This document shows, piece by piece, positions 45,101-53,960 of a stretch of DNA of 64,000 nucleotides. The position numbers were made by a program, and so were the translations under genes. The first letter of the stretch is position 1. The number at the start of each line of letters is the position of its first letter. The stretch is from Ignavibacteriota bacterium (GTDB taxonomy: Bacteria > Bacteroidota > Ignavibacteria > Ignavibacteriales > Melioribacteraceae). Location: NCBI GenBank assembly GCA_016716225.1, contig JADJWT010000001.1, forward strand, positions 3,234,501 through 3,298,500. The letters run 5' to 3'. A model generated the notes under the pieces. The model was not told the DNA's origin, ran no database searches, and saw nothing but the letters and a program-made list of their open reading frames with translations.

Positions 45101-45563
45101 AGAATTTATAAATAAAATAGAAAACGTATTTGCGCCCGTGAATACAAATCGATCGCGTTTTATTAACTCAAATGAATTGAAAACTGATTTTTCATATCGT
45201 CCTTATAATAATATTGAATTAGGATTTCTAATTAAAGTAGGAAGATTGGAAGATAAATTTCCAACAATTCCAACCATTCTTGATGAAAATAAACTAAATT
45301 TGCGATTAACATTATCTCTATTGGAAAAAGGTCGTTTAAGATTTGAAATTGAGCGAACCGAACTTTTGGTTAATACAAATGAAAATATAATTCCCTTTGA
45401 AATTACAAACGGAAATTTGATTGGGAAAAATTATATTTGGAGAACAAATTTCGATTATCGTTTTACCGGAAATTTGCAAACGAATATTAATTATTCCGGC
45501 AGACTTCAGGGTAAAGGAAAAGTAATAAATACTTTAAGAGCAGAAGCGAGAGCATACTTTTGA
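42108..45563 (+). CDS. Very large outer-membrane protein, SprA-like features, unknown function
   Basis: The 1151-residue protein has a signal peptide (1-22, 'NLHAQ') and then long runs of beta-strand pattern up to an aromatic C-terminus ('LRAEARAYF'). Landmarks are 'GTLLRGFTFGSNKDLEVNSG', 'DENTPIQPEGNTERL', 'AVFGDYNLK', 'GPYRLSGTNGENDIIVIAGS', and a calcium-loop-like 'DLNNNGIADENEY' near residue 845. Strings of the 'IQPEGNT...FGD' type recall the type IX translocon protein SprA/Sov, but this protein is less than half its length. It is likely an outer-membrane barrel or a surface-exposed assembly protein. The start is TTG. Homology to SprA is a suspicion from memory of motifs, not shown. Confidence 0.6.
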   Translation: MKSFNNFTIIFLFSIYFSNLHAQIDSLQISKIDTFKINFENVYELNAINFIPFSEKVGINNRELNSTQYKINLENNSLSLSDTIQYSIFDTLFVQYNSMNFNLKKNYKNRSLIKYFDNNINNYISTVKTETVDLSAKSIFGKELKSNGTLLRGFTFGSNKDLEVNSGLRLQLAGKISDEIEIVAALTDENTPIQPEGNTERLEELDKVFIEIKHKNANAVFGDYNLKQNIGEFGKVERKLQGVVGNFNIENYNGSVSFASSRGKFNSMQFAGIDGVQGPYRLSGTNGENDIIVIAGSEKIYLDGRQLKRGENNDYIIEYSIGEITFTPKILITSLSRITIDFEYTNRQYDRNTISANAQGNFFSNKLKFYINAIQEGDNKNSPIDFTISDESEQLLIDAGDNQLLAAQSGIIQLEGDSLGLYYDLDSLINGENYKIFIYSPGSENAKFNIVFSYVGENNGNYIRESIGKFKFVGINKGAYLPIRLLPLPEKNQLANFVFDYSPIEKININLELAGSSYDKNTFSSVDDKDNNGFARNLKFKIEPIDVNLFETYLGKISSSYRDRLLNKRFKSIDRINEIEFERNYNTKNSTLNEEILREFLINFNPVESIDFIGQYGNLKKGNNFSSERIYAKTNWRNYKNTNINYEYDFVNSDNSILQSDWLKQNGEISYQINMFQPGFSFRSEDKNENKLFTDSLLNSSLKYFEYSPFLNLSFENNLIISAKYTFTKESSPLDGIMEEEAKSYAHTYSLNWNEFKEFSTLLDFTFRNKKYSDKFSQLGFGDNETILLRSQSNINLLDRFFSGNIYYNAASERSAKYEKVYIRVTQGTGMFSYQGDLNNNGIADENEYIIDPYEGDYIQTTLPTDELFPVIDLKINSRFQIDFAKQFDQSNLFNTILNSLFTETTFRIEENSKITDTRKIYLLNFNYFLNDSLTLRGTNYFQQDLHILKNQRDLSFRLRFTETKNLNQYSSGLEKSFLKERNIRIKFRMVDEVNNETEFINKIENVFAPVNTNRSRFINSNELKTDFSYRPYNNIELGFLIKVGRLEDKFPTIPTILDENKLNLRLTLSLLEKGRLRFEIERTELLVNTNENIIPFEITNGNLIGKNYIWRTNFDYRFTGNLQTNINYSGRLQGKGKVINTLRAEARAYF

Positions 45564-45580
45564 AAATAATAGGAAATAAA

Positions 45581-46048
45581 ATGAGAATTGTATCAACTTT
45601 GATTGAAGCACACATTATTAGAATTAAAAATGATAATGTTGAATTTTTATTATTAAAAAGATCACCTAATGAAAAATACCCCAATATTTGGCAAATGGTT
45701 ACTGGTAAGATTATAGTTGGTGAAAAAGCATACGAGACTGTAATTAGAGAGATTAAAGAAGAAACAAATTTGGAAATTGATGAACTATTTGTTGTTCCCA
45801 AAACAAATTCTTTTTATAATGAAATTGATGATACAATTGTGATGATTCCAGTTTTTGTTGCAACAATTAAAAATTTTGAAAATATTGCATTAAGTAATGA
45901 ACATTGCGAATATCAATGGGTTGAATTGCAAAAAGTAAAAAAACTTTTAGCTTGGCCCGTACAAAAAGAATCTGCAAAAATTATTAATGATTATTTCACC
46001 AAGAAATATAAATCTCTAAATTTTATTAAAATTGAAAATTCATTATGA
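45581..46048 (+). CDS. Nudix hydrolase
   Basis: ATG at 45581 follows AGGAAA by about seven bases and is preferred to TTG at 45560. The 155-residue protein has the Nudix box 'GKIIVGEKAYETVIREIKEE' followed by TNL, where the final Gly of GX5EX7REUXEEXGU is Asn; the catalytic glutamates are kept. 'LLLKRSPNEKYPNIWQMVTG' is like dihydroneopterin-triphosphate or dATP pyrophosphatases. It hydrolyses a nucleoside diphosphate linked to another group; the substrate is not certain. It overlaps the next gene by four bases (ATGA). Confidence 0.88.
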   Translation: MRIVSTLIEAHIIRIKNDNVEFLLLKRSPNEKYPNIWQMVTGKIIVGEKAYETVIREIKEETNLEIDELFVVPKTNSFYNEIDDTIVMIPVFVATIKNFENIALSNEHCEYQWVELQKVKKLLAWPVQKESAKIINDYFTKKYKSLNFIKIENSL

Positions 46049-46902
46049 GTTTAAATTTCTTGATAAAATTATATTTTCTAATTTTCATTCTATTAATATT
46101 TTCACAAAAAATTTCAGCTCAAGAATTAAGTAATAGAATTGATTCATCAAAAATTACAAATATAATTTGTGATGATACAAAATTAATATTGGAAAATAAT
46201 TTAGATTATTTTTCTCGTCCAGCTCAATTTAACACTTATGATTGGCTTATTTTTTCCGGAATAGTTGTTTCAACCGGATTGCTTTCAACAATTGATGAAG
46301 AAGTTAAAAACGAATTGAGATTAAATCAAACAATTTTCCAAAAAGATTTTACAAAAGTTGGAAAATTATACGGAGATTTAATTTCTTTATTTGGAATCCC
46401 TTTATCAATTTATGGAAGCGGTTTGGTTTTTAAGAATAAGGAATTGCGAACAACCGGAAGAATTTTGATTGAATCTTTAGCTGCAGCCGGAATAGCAACA
46501 TCAGTAATTAAAATTATTACCGGAAGAAGCAGGCCAAAAAAAAATATGGGTGAATTTGATTTCAACTTTTTTGAATTCAAAAATATAAACGTTTCATTAC
46601 CAAGCGGACACTCAACCGTTGCTTTTACAATCAGTACAGTTTTATCGGAGCGAATTGATAATATCTATGCCAGCATTGCATTATATGGATTAGCTTCATT
46701 AACTGCATATCAAAGAATTTATTCAAATAATCATTGGCTTTCTGATACTTTTCTTGGTGCTGCAATTGGAATTTCTGCCGGAAAGTTTTTCTCAAATTTG
46801 GAGAAGAAAAGAAATGAAAAAAATCCTGATAAATTCAGTTATCAAATTTTGCCAAGTATAAATTCATCTAATATTGGGCTTCAGATTCATATTCAATTTT
46901 AA
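46045..46902 (+). CDS. PAP2 family lipid phosphatase
   Basis: The 285-residue protein has an N-terminal signal or anchor ('FLIKLYFLIFILLIFSQKIS') and several helices. The acid-phosphatase motifs are 'KIITGRSRP', 'SLPSGHS' and 'SNNHWLSD'. All three carry the expected catalytic residues (Arg, His, His-x3-Asp). Members remove phosphate from lipid diphosphates such as undecaprenyl pyrophosphate or phosphatidic acid at the periplasmic face. It is coupled to the Nudix gene by a 4-base overlap. Confidence 0.88.
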   Translation: MSLNFLIKLYFLIFILLIFSQKISAQELSNRIDSSKITNIICDDTKLILENNLDYFSRPAQFNTYDWLIFSGIVVSTGLLSTIDEEVKNELRLNQTIFQKDFTKVGKLYGDLISLFGIPLSIYGSGLVFKNKELRTTGRILIESLAAAGIATSVIKIITGRSRPKKNMGEFDFNFFEFKNINVSLPSGHSTVAFTISTVLSERIDNIYASIALYGLASLTAYQRIYSNNHWLSDTFLGAAIGISAGKFFSNLEKKRNEKNPDKFSYQILPSINSSNIGLQIHIQF

Positions 46903-46980
46903 TACAATTTTCAAATCACTAATTAAATAAACAATTAATTATATTTCGGTTATAATTTTTGATTTTATTACGGAGGAAAT

Positions 46981-47895
46981 TTGGATTTAGTAGTCGTTGG
47001 TTCTGTTGGTTTAGATTACGTAGAAACCCCATTTGGCAAAATCGAGAATGCTTTAGGCGGTGCTGCAACTTACATTTCACTAACTGCAAGTTATTTTACA
47101 CAACCTGTTAAAATGATTGGAGTTGTTGGTGACGACTTTCCAAAGGAACATATTGAAATGTTAGAAAATCATATGGTTGATTTGGAAAATCTGGAAATTA
47201 TAAAAAATGGAAAAACATTTCGCTGGGGCGGAAAATATCATTATGATTTAAATGTTAGAGATACACTTTACACACACTTAAATGTATTCGAAAATTTCAA
47301 TCCAATTATTCCTGAAAAATCTAAAGAAAATAGTTTTGTAATTTTAGGAAATATTCAACCATCGCTTCAGCTTTCCGTAATTGATCAACTTAAAGGAAAT
47401 AACTTTATTGTTTGTGATACAATGAATTTATGGATTAATACAACTTTGGATGATTTAAAAAAAGTTTTAGCAAAAACAAATGTTCTTATTATTAATGATT
47501 CGGAAGCGAGACTTTTAGCAAATGAGGCAAATCTTATTAAAGCTTCAAGAATTATTAGAGAAATGGGACCTGAATATTTAATAATTAAAAAAGGTGAACA
47601 TGGTGCTTTGCTTTTTCATAATAATACAGTTTTTTCTGCACCCGCGTATCCGCTTGAATCAATTTTTGATCCCACCGGAGCGGGAGATACTTTTCTCGGT
47701 GGTTTTGCCGGATATCTTCATAGCACGATAGATTTGAATTTTGATAATGTAAAAAGAGCTGTAATTTATGGAAGTGCAATGGCTTCATTTTGTGTTGAAC
47801 AATTCAGCACAAAAGGTTTGGAAGATTTAGATAAACTTCAAATTCATGACAGATTTATTGAGTTTAGGGAGCTTTCAAAATTTGATGACAAATAG
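46981..47895 (+). CDS. PfkB family sugar or nucleoside kinase
   Basis: The 304-residue kinase starts at TTG 46981, strongly supported by GGAGGAAA just upstream. Signatures are the N-terminal 'VVVGSVGLDYVETPFG', 'ALGGAATYISLTASYF', and the C-terminal 'DPTGAGDTFLGGF' with catalytic base Asp236. The substrate is unknown. Its last 11 bases overlap mtnA, so the two enzymes are likely to act in one salvage route, for instance on a ribose or thioribose intermediate. This link is inferred from context only. Confidence 0.88.
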   Translation: MDLVVVGSVGLDYVETPFGKIENALGGAATYISLTASYFTQPVKMIGVVGDDFPKEHIEMLENHMVDLENLEIIKNGKTFRWGGKYHYDLNVRDTLYTHLNVFENFNPIIPEKSKENSFVILGNIQPSLQLSVIDQLKGNNFIVCDTMNLWINTTLDDLKKVLAKTNVLIINDSEARLLANEANLIKASRIIREMGPEYLIIKKGEHGALLFHNNTVFSAPAYPLESIFDPTGAGDTFLGGFAGYLHSTIDLNFDNVKRAVIYGSAMASFCVEQFSTKGLEDLDKLQIHDRFIEFRELSKFDDK

Positions 47896-48898
47896 TTTTA
47901 ATTCAATAGAATTTATAAATGATGAATTAGTTTTAATTGATCAGACAAAACTTCCTTTGATTGAGTCGTATATAAAGACAAATGATTATGAAAGAATTGC
48001 AATTGCTATTGAGCGTTTAGAAGTTAGAGGTGCTCCGGCAATTGGAATTTCTACTGCATATGCAATTGCACTCAGTTTTAATAAAAATGTTGAAAATATT
48101 TCAACTCATTTTGAAAAAGTATTTTCACGGCTTTCTAAAACAAGACCAACAGCAGTAAATTTATTTTGGGCTTTAGAAAGAATGAAAAAAATTTTTGAGA
48201 AAAATCAAACATCAGCAAATTTGTATAACATTTTATTGGATGAAGCAAAACAAATTCACCAAGAAGATATTTTAATGTGTGATAAAATAGCTGAAAACGG
48301 TTTACAAATATTTAGAAAAGAAAGTGTTGTTTTAACTCATTGCAACACCGGAAAACTTGCAACTGGCGGAGATGGGACTGCATTTAATGTTATAAAAAAT
48401 GGATTCGCAAAAGGGAAAGTCAAATTCGTTTATGCAGATGAAACTCGTCCACTTTTACAAGGCAGCCGACTTACAGCATTTGAACTTCACAAAGCCGGAA
48501 TACCATTTTCTATAAATACAGATTCCACTGCGGCATTTCTTATGCAAAATAATAAAATAGATTTAGTAATTACCGGAGCAGATCGAATTGCAATAAATGG
48601 TGATTCAGCCAATAAAATTGGGACATACAACTTAGCAGTATTATGTAATTTTCACAAAATTCCATTTTATATTGCAGCTCCAACTTCAACAATTGATAAA
48701 AGTTGTAAAACCGGAAATGATATTCAAATTGAATTTAGAGACAAAAAAGAAATTAATTCATTTAGAAATGAAAAAATAACAGATGATGAATATAACTGTT
48801 TTTCTCCGGCTTTTGATTTAACACCAAATAAATTAATTTCCGGAATTATTACTGAACAAAAAATTCATTTCCCGCTTTATAATTTTGGATTAATCTAA
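47885..48898 (+). CDS. mtnA: Methylthioribose-1-phosphate isomerase family protein
   Basis: Of two possible ATGs, 47885 is preferred since 47846 lies well inside the kinase gene. The 337-residue protein has the eIF2B-like isomerase features 'RGAPAIGISTAYAIAL', 'THCNTGKLATGGDGTA' (catalytic Cys), 'DETRPLLQGSRLTAFEL' and 'ITGADRIAINGDSANKIGTY' (catalytic Asp). It converts 5-methylthioribose-1-phosphate to the ribulose form in methionine salvage. Related enzymes act on ribose-1,5-bisphosphate or 5-deoxyribose-1-phosphate. No other methionine-salvage gene is in the window, so the exact substrate is open. Confidence 0.88.
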   Translation: MTNSFNSIEFINDELVLIDQTKLPLIESYIKTNDYERIAIAIERLEVRGAPAIGISTAYAIALSFNKNVENISTHFEKVFSRLSKTRPTAVNLFWALERMKKIFEKNQTSANLYNILLDEAKQIHQEDILMCDKIAENGLQIFRKESVVLTHCNTGKLATGGDGTAFNVIKNGFAKGKVKFVYADETRPLLQGSRLTAFELHKAGIPFSINTDSTAAFLMQNNKIDLVITGADRIAINGDSANKIGTYNLAVLCNFHKIPFYIAAPTSTIDKSCKTGNDIQIEFRDKKEINSFRNEKITDDEYNCFSPAFDLTPNKLISGIITEQKIHFPLYNFGLI

Positions 48899-48906
48899 AT
48901 TTTCAA

Positions 48907-49644
48907 ATGGTTGAAATTGTAAAAAATGAAGCAATTGTATTAAAGAAAGTTAATTTTGGTGATACAAGTTTGATTATTCATTTTTATACAAAAGAGCATG
49001 GAAAAATTTCCGCAGTAATCAAAGGCGCAAAAAGTGGAAAATCAAAAATTGGAAGTAAAGTTGATTTACTTAATTTGGTTGAAATTGTTTATTATAATAA
49101 AGAAGAAAAGGAACTTCAGCTTGTTACTCAAGCAAATTTGATTGAGTATTTCCCAATTATAAAATCTGATTTAGAGCGATTAAAATATGCTTCCGGAATT
49201 TGTGAGCTAATTATTAAATTAGTTTTGGAAAAAGATATTAATGCAAAATTATTCAGAGGTGTTGTAAAAATTTTAACATTATTAAATAAGAAAGAATCTG
49301 ACCCAATTTTTTTATTTACACAATTTCTAATTTTCTTTATCAAAGAAATTGGATTCGAGTTGAATTTTAATAATTGTTCAATTTGTAGAAATTCGATAAG
49401 CGAAAATGATCAAAATGCATTCAGCTATCCGGACGGAATTATCTGCGAAAATTGTAATTCAAATAAAATCACTACTTTTGAATTTTCTAAGGAACTTTTC
49501 AAATTATTTACATGTTTAACCTCAAAAAACAAATCAATTTCTTATAAGAAAAACGATTTAGAAAATATAATTTTTATATTAGAAAAATTTTTAGTTTACC
49601 ATAATTCAGAATTTAACGGAATCAAATCACTACAAATATTATAA
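48907..49644 (+). CDS. recO: DNA repair protein RecO
   Basis: The 245-residue protein has the RecO N-terminal OB fold ('EAIVLKKVNFGDTSLIIHFY', 'HGKISAVIKGAKSGKSKIG') and a C-terminal helical domain with a four-cysteine zinc site ('CSICRN' and 'CENC'). It loads RecA on SSB-coated DNA in the RecFOR pathway. Length and motifs are normal. It is nine bases after mtnA. Confidence 0.93.
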   Translation: MVEIVKNEAIVLKKVNFGDTSLIIHFYTKEHGKISAVIKGAKSGKSKIGSKVDLLNLVEIVYYNKEEKELQLVTQANLIEYFPIIKSDLERLKYASGICELIIKLVLEKDINAKLFRGVVKILTLLNKKESDPIFLFTQFLIFFIKEIGFELNFNNCSICRNSISENDQNAFSYPDGIICENCNSNKITTFEFSKELFKLFTCLTSKNKSISYKKNDLENIIFILEKFLVYHNSEFNGIKSLQIL

Positions 49645-49660
49645 AGGAAGGTTCAAAAAA

Positions 49661-51178
49661 ATGAAATCGAGAAATTTAATTGGTAAAATTTCATTGATAG
49701 TAATAGGTATTGTATTTGGAGCAATTCTTGTTTCAAGCGCAGATTTAGTAAAATTTAGCAGAGCAGAAAATATAAGTATCGGAAGTGAAAGCTCGCCGGT
49801 TGAAAATTTAGCATTATCAAATTTTAATACAGCATTTATTGAAGTTGCAGAAAAAGTTACTCCATCAATTGTAAGTATAAACGTTGTGAGTTCGGTAAAA
49901 GAAGATCCTCATAGCAATTTATTTGATTTTCCATTTAACTTCCCGCAGTTTAAGGACAAGAACAAAGAATTCAAAAGAGAAGGCGGCGGAAGCGGAGTTA
50001 TAATTTCTAAAGACGGATATATTTTAACAAATAATCATGTTGTAGAAAATGCATCTAAAGTTACAATTCATCTATTTGATAAAAGGGAACTTGAAGCTGA
50101 AATAATTGGGAAAGACCCATTAACGGATTTAGCTGTTGTTAAAGTTGATGCAGATAATTTACCAGCTGCGTATATGGGCGATTCAGATAAATTAAGAGTT
50201 GGCGAATGGGTTATGGCAATTGGAAATCCTTTGAGTTATTTAACATCAACTGTTACTGCAGGAATTGTTAGTGCAACAAGCAGAAATATAGGAATTATAA
50301 AAGATAATTACGGAATTGAAGATTTTATTCAAACAGACGCAGCAATAAATCCGGGGAACAGTGGCGGAGCTTTAGTTGATTTAAACGGTGCAGTTGTTGG
50401 AATTAATTCGGCAATTGCAACAAGCGGTTTTTCCGCAACATATATTGGTTATGGTTTTGCAATTCCTATAAATATTGCAAAATCTGTAGCTCAAGATTTA
50501 ATAGAAAATGGCGAAGTTAGTCGTGGTTATATTGGTGTTAGTATTACGGAAGTTGATGCTGCAACAGCAAAAGCAATTGGTTTAGAAAAACCAATGGGCA
50601 TAATGATTCAAAATGTTGTTGAAGATGGATCTGCTGCATCAGAAGATATTATAGCAGGAGATGTAATTTTAGAAATTGATGGCAAAGCAGTTGATAAACC
50701 AAATCAATTACAAAGTTATATTGCTACAAAACGTGCTGGAACTGAAGTTCACTTAACTTTATTTAGAGATGGTAAAAAAATAAATAGAGATGTAGTGCTG
50801 AAGGCAAGAAACAATGAAAAGGAAGAAAACACTGAAGTTGTTGAATTAAAAAAAGAAAAGAAAAAGGATTCAAATAAAGTTCAGGAAGTGAATTTCAAAG
50901 AATTGGGTTTAACTGTACAAGATTTAAATGATTCATTACTAAAAAAATATAAAGTTAAAAACGGAGTTTTGATTAAGGATGTAGAACAATTTGGCAAAGC
51001 TTCTGATCAAAAATTATTTCCCGGTTTGTTAATTACACAAATTGATAAAAAGAACATTAATTCTGCTGAAGATTTTGAAGATATAATTAATTCAAAAAGA
51101 GGTGAAGCAGTTTTACTAAAAGTTATGGATGAAAATGGTAATACAAGATTTGTTGGATTAGAGATTCCAAATGAATAA
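49661..51178 (+). CDS. Periplasmic HtrA/DegQ-type serine protease with two PDZ domains
   Basis: The 505-residue protein has an N-terminal membrane anchor or signal (8-27), a trypsin-like domain with the triad His126 ('NNHVVENA'), Asp156 ('PLTDLAVVKVD') and Ser234 ('NPGNSGGALVD'), and two PDZ domains (about 270-365 and 410-500). A charged Lys/Glu linker joins the PDZ domains. It degrades or chaperones misfolded envelope proteins. AAGGAAGG precedes the ATG and a terminator follows. Confidence 0.94.
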   Translation: MKSRNLIGKISLIVIGIVFGAILVSSADLVKFSRAENISIGSESSPVENLALSNFNTAFIEVAEKVTPSIVSINVVSSVKEDPHSNLFDFPFNFPQFKDKNKEFKREGGGSGVIISKDGYILTNNHVVENASKVTIHLFDKRELEAEIIGKDPLTDLAVVKVDADNLPAAYMGDSDKLRVGEWVMAIGNPLSYLTSTVTAGIVSATSRNIGIIKDNYGIEDFIQTDAAINPGNSGGALVDLNGAVVGINSAIATSGFSATYIGYGFAIPINIAKSVAQDLIENGEVSRGYIGVSITEVDAATAKAIGLEKPMGIMIQNVVEDGSAASEDIIAGDVILEIDGKAVDKPNQLQSYIATKRAGTEVHLTLFRDGKKINRDVVLKARNNEKEENTEVVELKKEKKKDSNKVQEVNFKELGLTVQDLNDSLLKKYKVKNGVLIKDVEQFGKASDQKLFPGLLITQIDKKNINSAEDFEDIINSKRGEAVLLKVMDENGNTRFVGLEIPNE

Positions 51179-51205
51179 TTGAATATAGAAAAATAATTAA
51201 TTAAG

Positions 51206-51237
51206 AAAACGCCTATATCTCTTAGGCGTTTTTTTTA
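51206..51237 (+). terminator. Terminator of the HtrA protease gene
   Basis: A perfect 10-bp stem (51206-51215 with 51223-51232) with a 7-base loop continues into a run of T residues. It lies 27 bases after the stop codon. Confidence 0.9.
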
Positions 51238-51268
51238 TATTTATGAGTAAAATATTAAAGGAAAATAA

Positions 51269-52477
51269 ATGATAAGAATTCTTACTGCAGGCGAATCTCA
51301 TGGAAAATCTTTATCCGTAATTGTTGAAGGATTTCCATCAAACATTCCAATTACAAAAGAATTTGTTGATAATCAATTGCGTAGAAGACAAATGGGATAT
51401 GGTCGCGGTGGAAGAATGAAAATTGAAACGGACCAAATCGAAATCTTATCCGGAATAAGATTTGGTAAAACTTTAGGTTCTCCAATTTCTTTTAATATCA
51501 CAAACTCTGATTGGAAAAATTGGACAGAAATAATGAGTCATACTCCAATTAAAAATAAAGTTGAGAAAATTACAATTCCACGTCCGGGTCATGCAGATTT
51601 AACGGGAATAAGTAAATTTAATTTTGATGATATTAGAAATTCAATTGAAAGATCAAGTGCAAGAGAAACTGCAGCAAGAGTTGCGGGCTCCACAATTGCG
51701 AAAAGATTTTTAGAAGAATTTGGAATTTCCGTTGGAAGTTTTATAGAAAGTATTGGAAATATTTATTCCAAAAATAATTTTGCTCAAAATTTATTTGATA
51801 ATAATTTACCGGATAATTTTTCCGCACAATTTTTAGCAGATGAAGCTGATAAAAGTGATGTAAGAGTTTTAGATATTGATCAAGAAAAAAAGATTATCAA
51901 TAAAATTAAAATAGCGAAGAAAAACGGAGATACATTAGGCGGAAATATAATCGTTGTAGCTACCGGAATACCAGTTGGACTTGGGTCTTATATGCATTTT
52001 GATAAAAAATTAGATGCGGCAATTGCATTTGAGTTTATGTCAATTAATGCTATTAAAGGTGTAGAAATTGGTTCGGGATTTTATTCAGCAAGTTTATTCG
52101 GCTCAAAATCACACGATGAAATAATTTTACAAAATAACAATTTTTCTAGAAAAACAAATAGAGCCGGAGGAATTGAAGGCGGAATATCAACCGGTTTACC
52201 AATAATTGTAAGAGCCGCAATGAAGCCAATTGCAACATTAATGCAGCCGATTGAAACAATTGAATTAAAAGAAATGAAATCTGTTAAAGCAAGAAGAGAG
52301 CGAAGTGATTTTGTTGCTGTTCCGGCATGTGGCGTTATAGGCGAAGCTGCACTCGCTTGGGTTTTAGCTAAATTTATGTTAGAAAAATTCGGTGGTGATT
52401 CTTTGGAAGAAACTAAATTAAATTATAAAAATTACACTAAAAACTTATTCGCAAATATTAAAAGAAATTTTAAATAA
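51269..52477 (+). CDS. aroC: Chorismate synthase
   Basis: The 402-residue FMN-dependent enzyme makes chorismate, the last shikimate-pathway step. Signatures are 'TAGESHGKSLSVIVEGFP' at the N-terminus, 'RRQMGYGRGGRMKIE', 'RSSARETAARVAGSTIAK' and 'RRERSDFVAVPACGVIGEA'. AAGGAAAA precedes the ATG. A second shikimate gene, aroQ, is at 61286, well separated. Confidence 0.97.
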   Translation: MIRILTAGESHGKSLSVIVEGFPSNIPITKEFVDNQLRRRQMGYGRGGRMKIETDQIEILSGIRFGKTLGSPISFNITNSDWKNWTEIMSHTPIKNKVEKITIPRPGHADLTGISKFNFDDIRNSIERSSARETAARVAGSTIAKRFLEEFGISVGSFIESIGNIYSKNNFAQNLFDNNLPDNFSAQFLADEADKSDVRVLDIDQEKKIINKIKIAKKNGDTLGGNIIVVATGIPVGLGSYMHFDKKLDAAIAFEFMSINAIKGVEIGSGFYSASLFGSKSHDEIILQNNNFSRKTNRAGGIEGGISTGLPIIVRAAMKPIATLMQPIETIELKEMKSVKARRERSDFVAVPACGVIGEAALAWVLAKFMLEKFGGDSLEETKLNYKNYTKNLFANIKRNFK

Positions 52478-52483
52478 AATTAA

Positions 52484-53122
52484 ATGATAGAAATTCAAAA
52501 ATTTATTTTTAATCCATTTCAAGAAAATACATATGTTGTTTGGGACAAATCTACAAAAGAATCGATTATAATTGATCCAGGTTGTAATTCAAATTATGAA
52601 GAAGAAATTCTTATTGAATTTGTTGAAAAAAATAATCTTAAAATAAAATACTTAATAAATACACATTGTCACATTGATCATATTTTTGGCAATTCATTTA
52701 TTAAAGAAAAATATCAATGTGATTTTTTAGCACCGGAGCTTGACATTCCTCTTTTAGATAAATTACTTGATCAAGCAAATATGTTCGGTGTTTCGGCAAA
52801 AAAATCACCTCGGCCAAATAAATTTATTTCTGAAGATTTAAAATTAAATTTAGGTGAAAATAAGATATCTTTTCTATTCACACCGGGACATACTGCTGGA
52901 GAATTTAGTATTCTTATAAACAATAATATTTGTTTCAGTGGTGATGTATTGTTTCTTGAAGGAATTGGAAGAACTGATTTGTGGGGCGGAGATTATAAAA
53001 CTTTAATAAACTCGATTGAATCAAAATTATTTAGATTAGATGATAACACAAAAGTTTATCCGGGACACGGCGATGAAACTACAATTGGATATGAAAAAAT
53101 TAATAATCCATTTTTAAAATAG
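52484..53122 (+). CDS. MBL-fold metallo-hydrolase, glyoxalase II-like
   Basis: The 212-residue protein carries the metal-binding motif 'NTHCHIDHIFGN' (HxHxDH), 'TPGHTAGEFS', 'FSGDVLFLEGIGRTD' and 'YPGHGDETT'. This layout is that of YcbL/glyoxalase II-like hydrolases acting on thioesters. It follows aroC by six bases. The substrate is not certain. Confidence 0.9.
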   Translation: MIEIQKFIFNPFQENTYVVWDKSTKESIIIDPGCNSNYEEEILIEFVEKNNLKIKYLINTHCHIDHIFGNSFIKEKYQCDFLAPELDIPLLDKLLDQANMFGVSAKKSPRPNKFISEDLKLNLGENKISFLFTPGHTAGEFSILINNNICFSGDVLFLEGIGRTDLWGGDYKTLINSIESKLFRLDDNTKVYPGHGDETTIGYEKINNPFLK

Positions 53123-53183
53123 GGAATAATTGATTATACTAAACTGATTAAATAAATTTTAACATTTTCGAAATAAAATTTAT

Positions 53184-53960
53184 ATGTCCAAGACTAATAT
53201 TTATATACCAAAAAATTATTATGTAACTTTTGCTTTTTTATCGTCACTATTTTTTGTCTATATAATTTTATTTGAATTTATCCTTCCAATTAATTCAATT
53301 TTTCCGCGCCCGTCTATTTTAATTGAATCAATTCCATCTCTTTATAAGGAATATTATTTTATACAAAATTTCCTTTTTACTGTTACTTTAATTTATTCAA
53401 GTTTTATTGCTTCATATTTTTTAATAAAATTATTCTTCGCAATAATATTTAGGATTTCCAACCAGTTTAATAAAATTTATCAGATATTAAATTCTGCAAA
53501 TTATTTTCTTCCAATATTTCTAATATTTCTTTTTAATATTTGGTTTGATAATTCAATTCTTGGAGAAATATTATTTTTATTATTTATCACAATGGGAATG
53601 TTGAAATCTCAAGTTATTTTAAACTCCAATAAAGTTAATGAAGAGTATATTTTATCGGCTCAAAGTCTTGGTTTAGATCAGAAAGAAATTATATCAAAAA
53701 TAATTTGGAAAAATTTCCAACCTCAACTTTTCAATGTATTTGTTAGAAATCATTTTTTAATTTGGACTTATTCATTGATTTATGAATTTATAAATAAAAC
53801 CAATGGATTAGGAAAACTATTTTACTTAACATTAAAATATGATGACTTTGTAATACTAATTTTAACAATAATTGTATTGGTAATTTCATTTGTGTTCTTT
53901 AATTATTTAATGAAATTAATAAAAGATAAATTTTTCTTTTGGGAAAATTTTAATGAGTGA
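53184..53960 (+). CDS. ABC transporter permease, SsuC/TauC-like
   Basis: The 258-residue protein has about six helices and the cytoplasmic coupling loop 'EEYILSAQSLGLDQKEIISK' of binding-protein-dependent permeases. 'FPRPSILIESIPSLYKEY' near residue 46 matches the N-terminal loop of sulfonate/nitrate/taurine-type permeases. The ATPase gene overlaps its end by eight bases. No substrate-binding protein gene lies nearby. Confidence 0.82.
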   Translation: MSKTNIYIPKNYYVTFAFLSSLFFVYIILFEFILPINSIFPRPSILIESIPSLYKEYYFIQNFLFTVTLIYSSFIASYFLIKLFFAIIFRISNQFNKIYQILNSANYFLPIFLIFLFNIWFDNSILGEILFLLFITMGMLKSQVILNSNKVNEEYILSAQSLGLDQKEIISKIIWKNFQPQLFNVFVRNHFLIWTYSLIYEFINKTNGLGKLFYLTLKYDDFVILILTIIVLVISFVFFNYLMKLIKDKFFFWENFNE

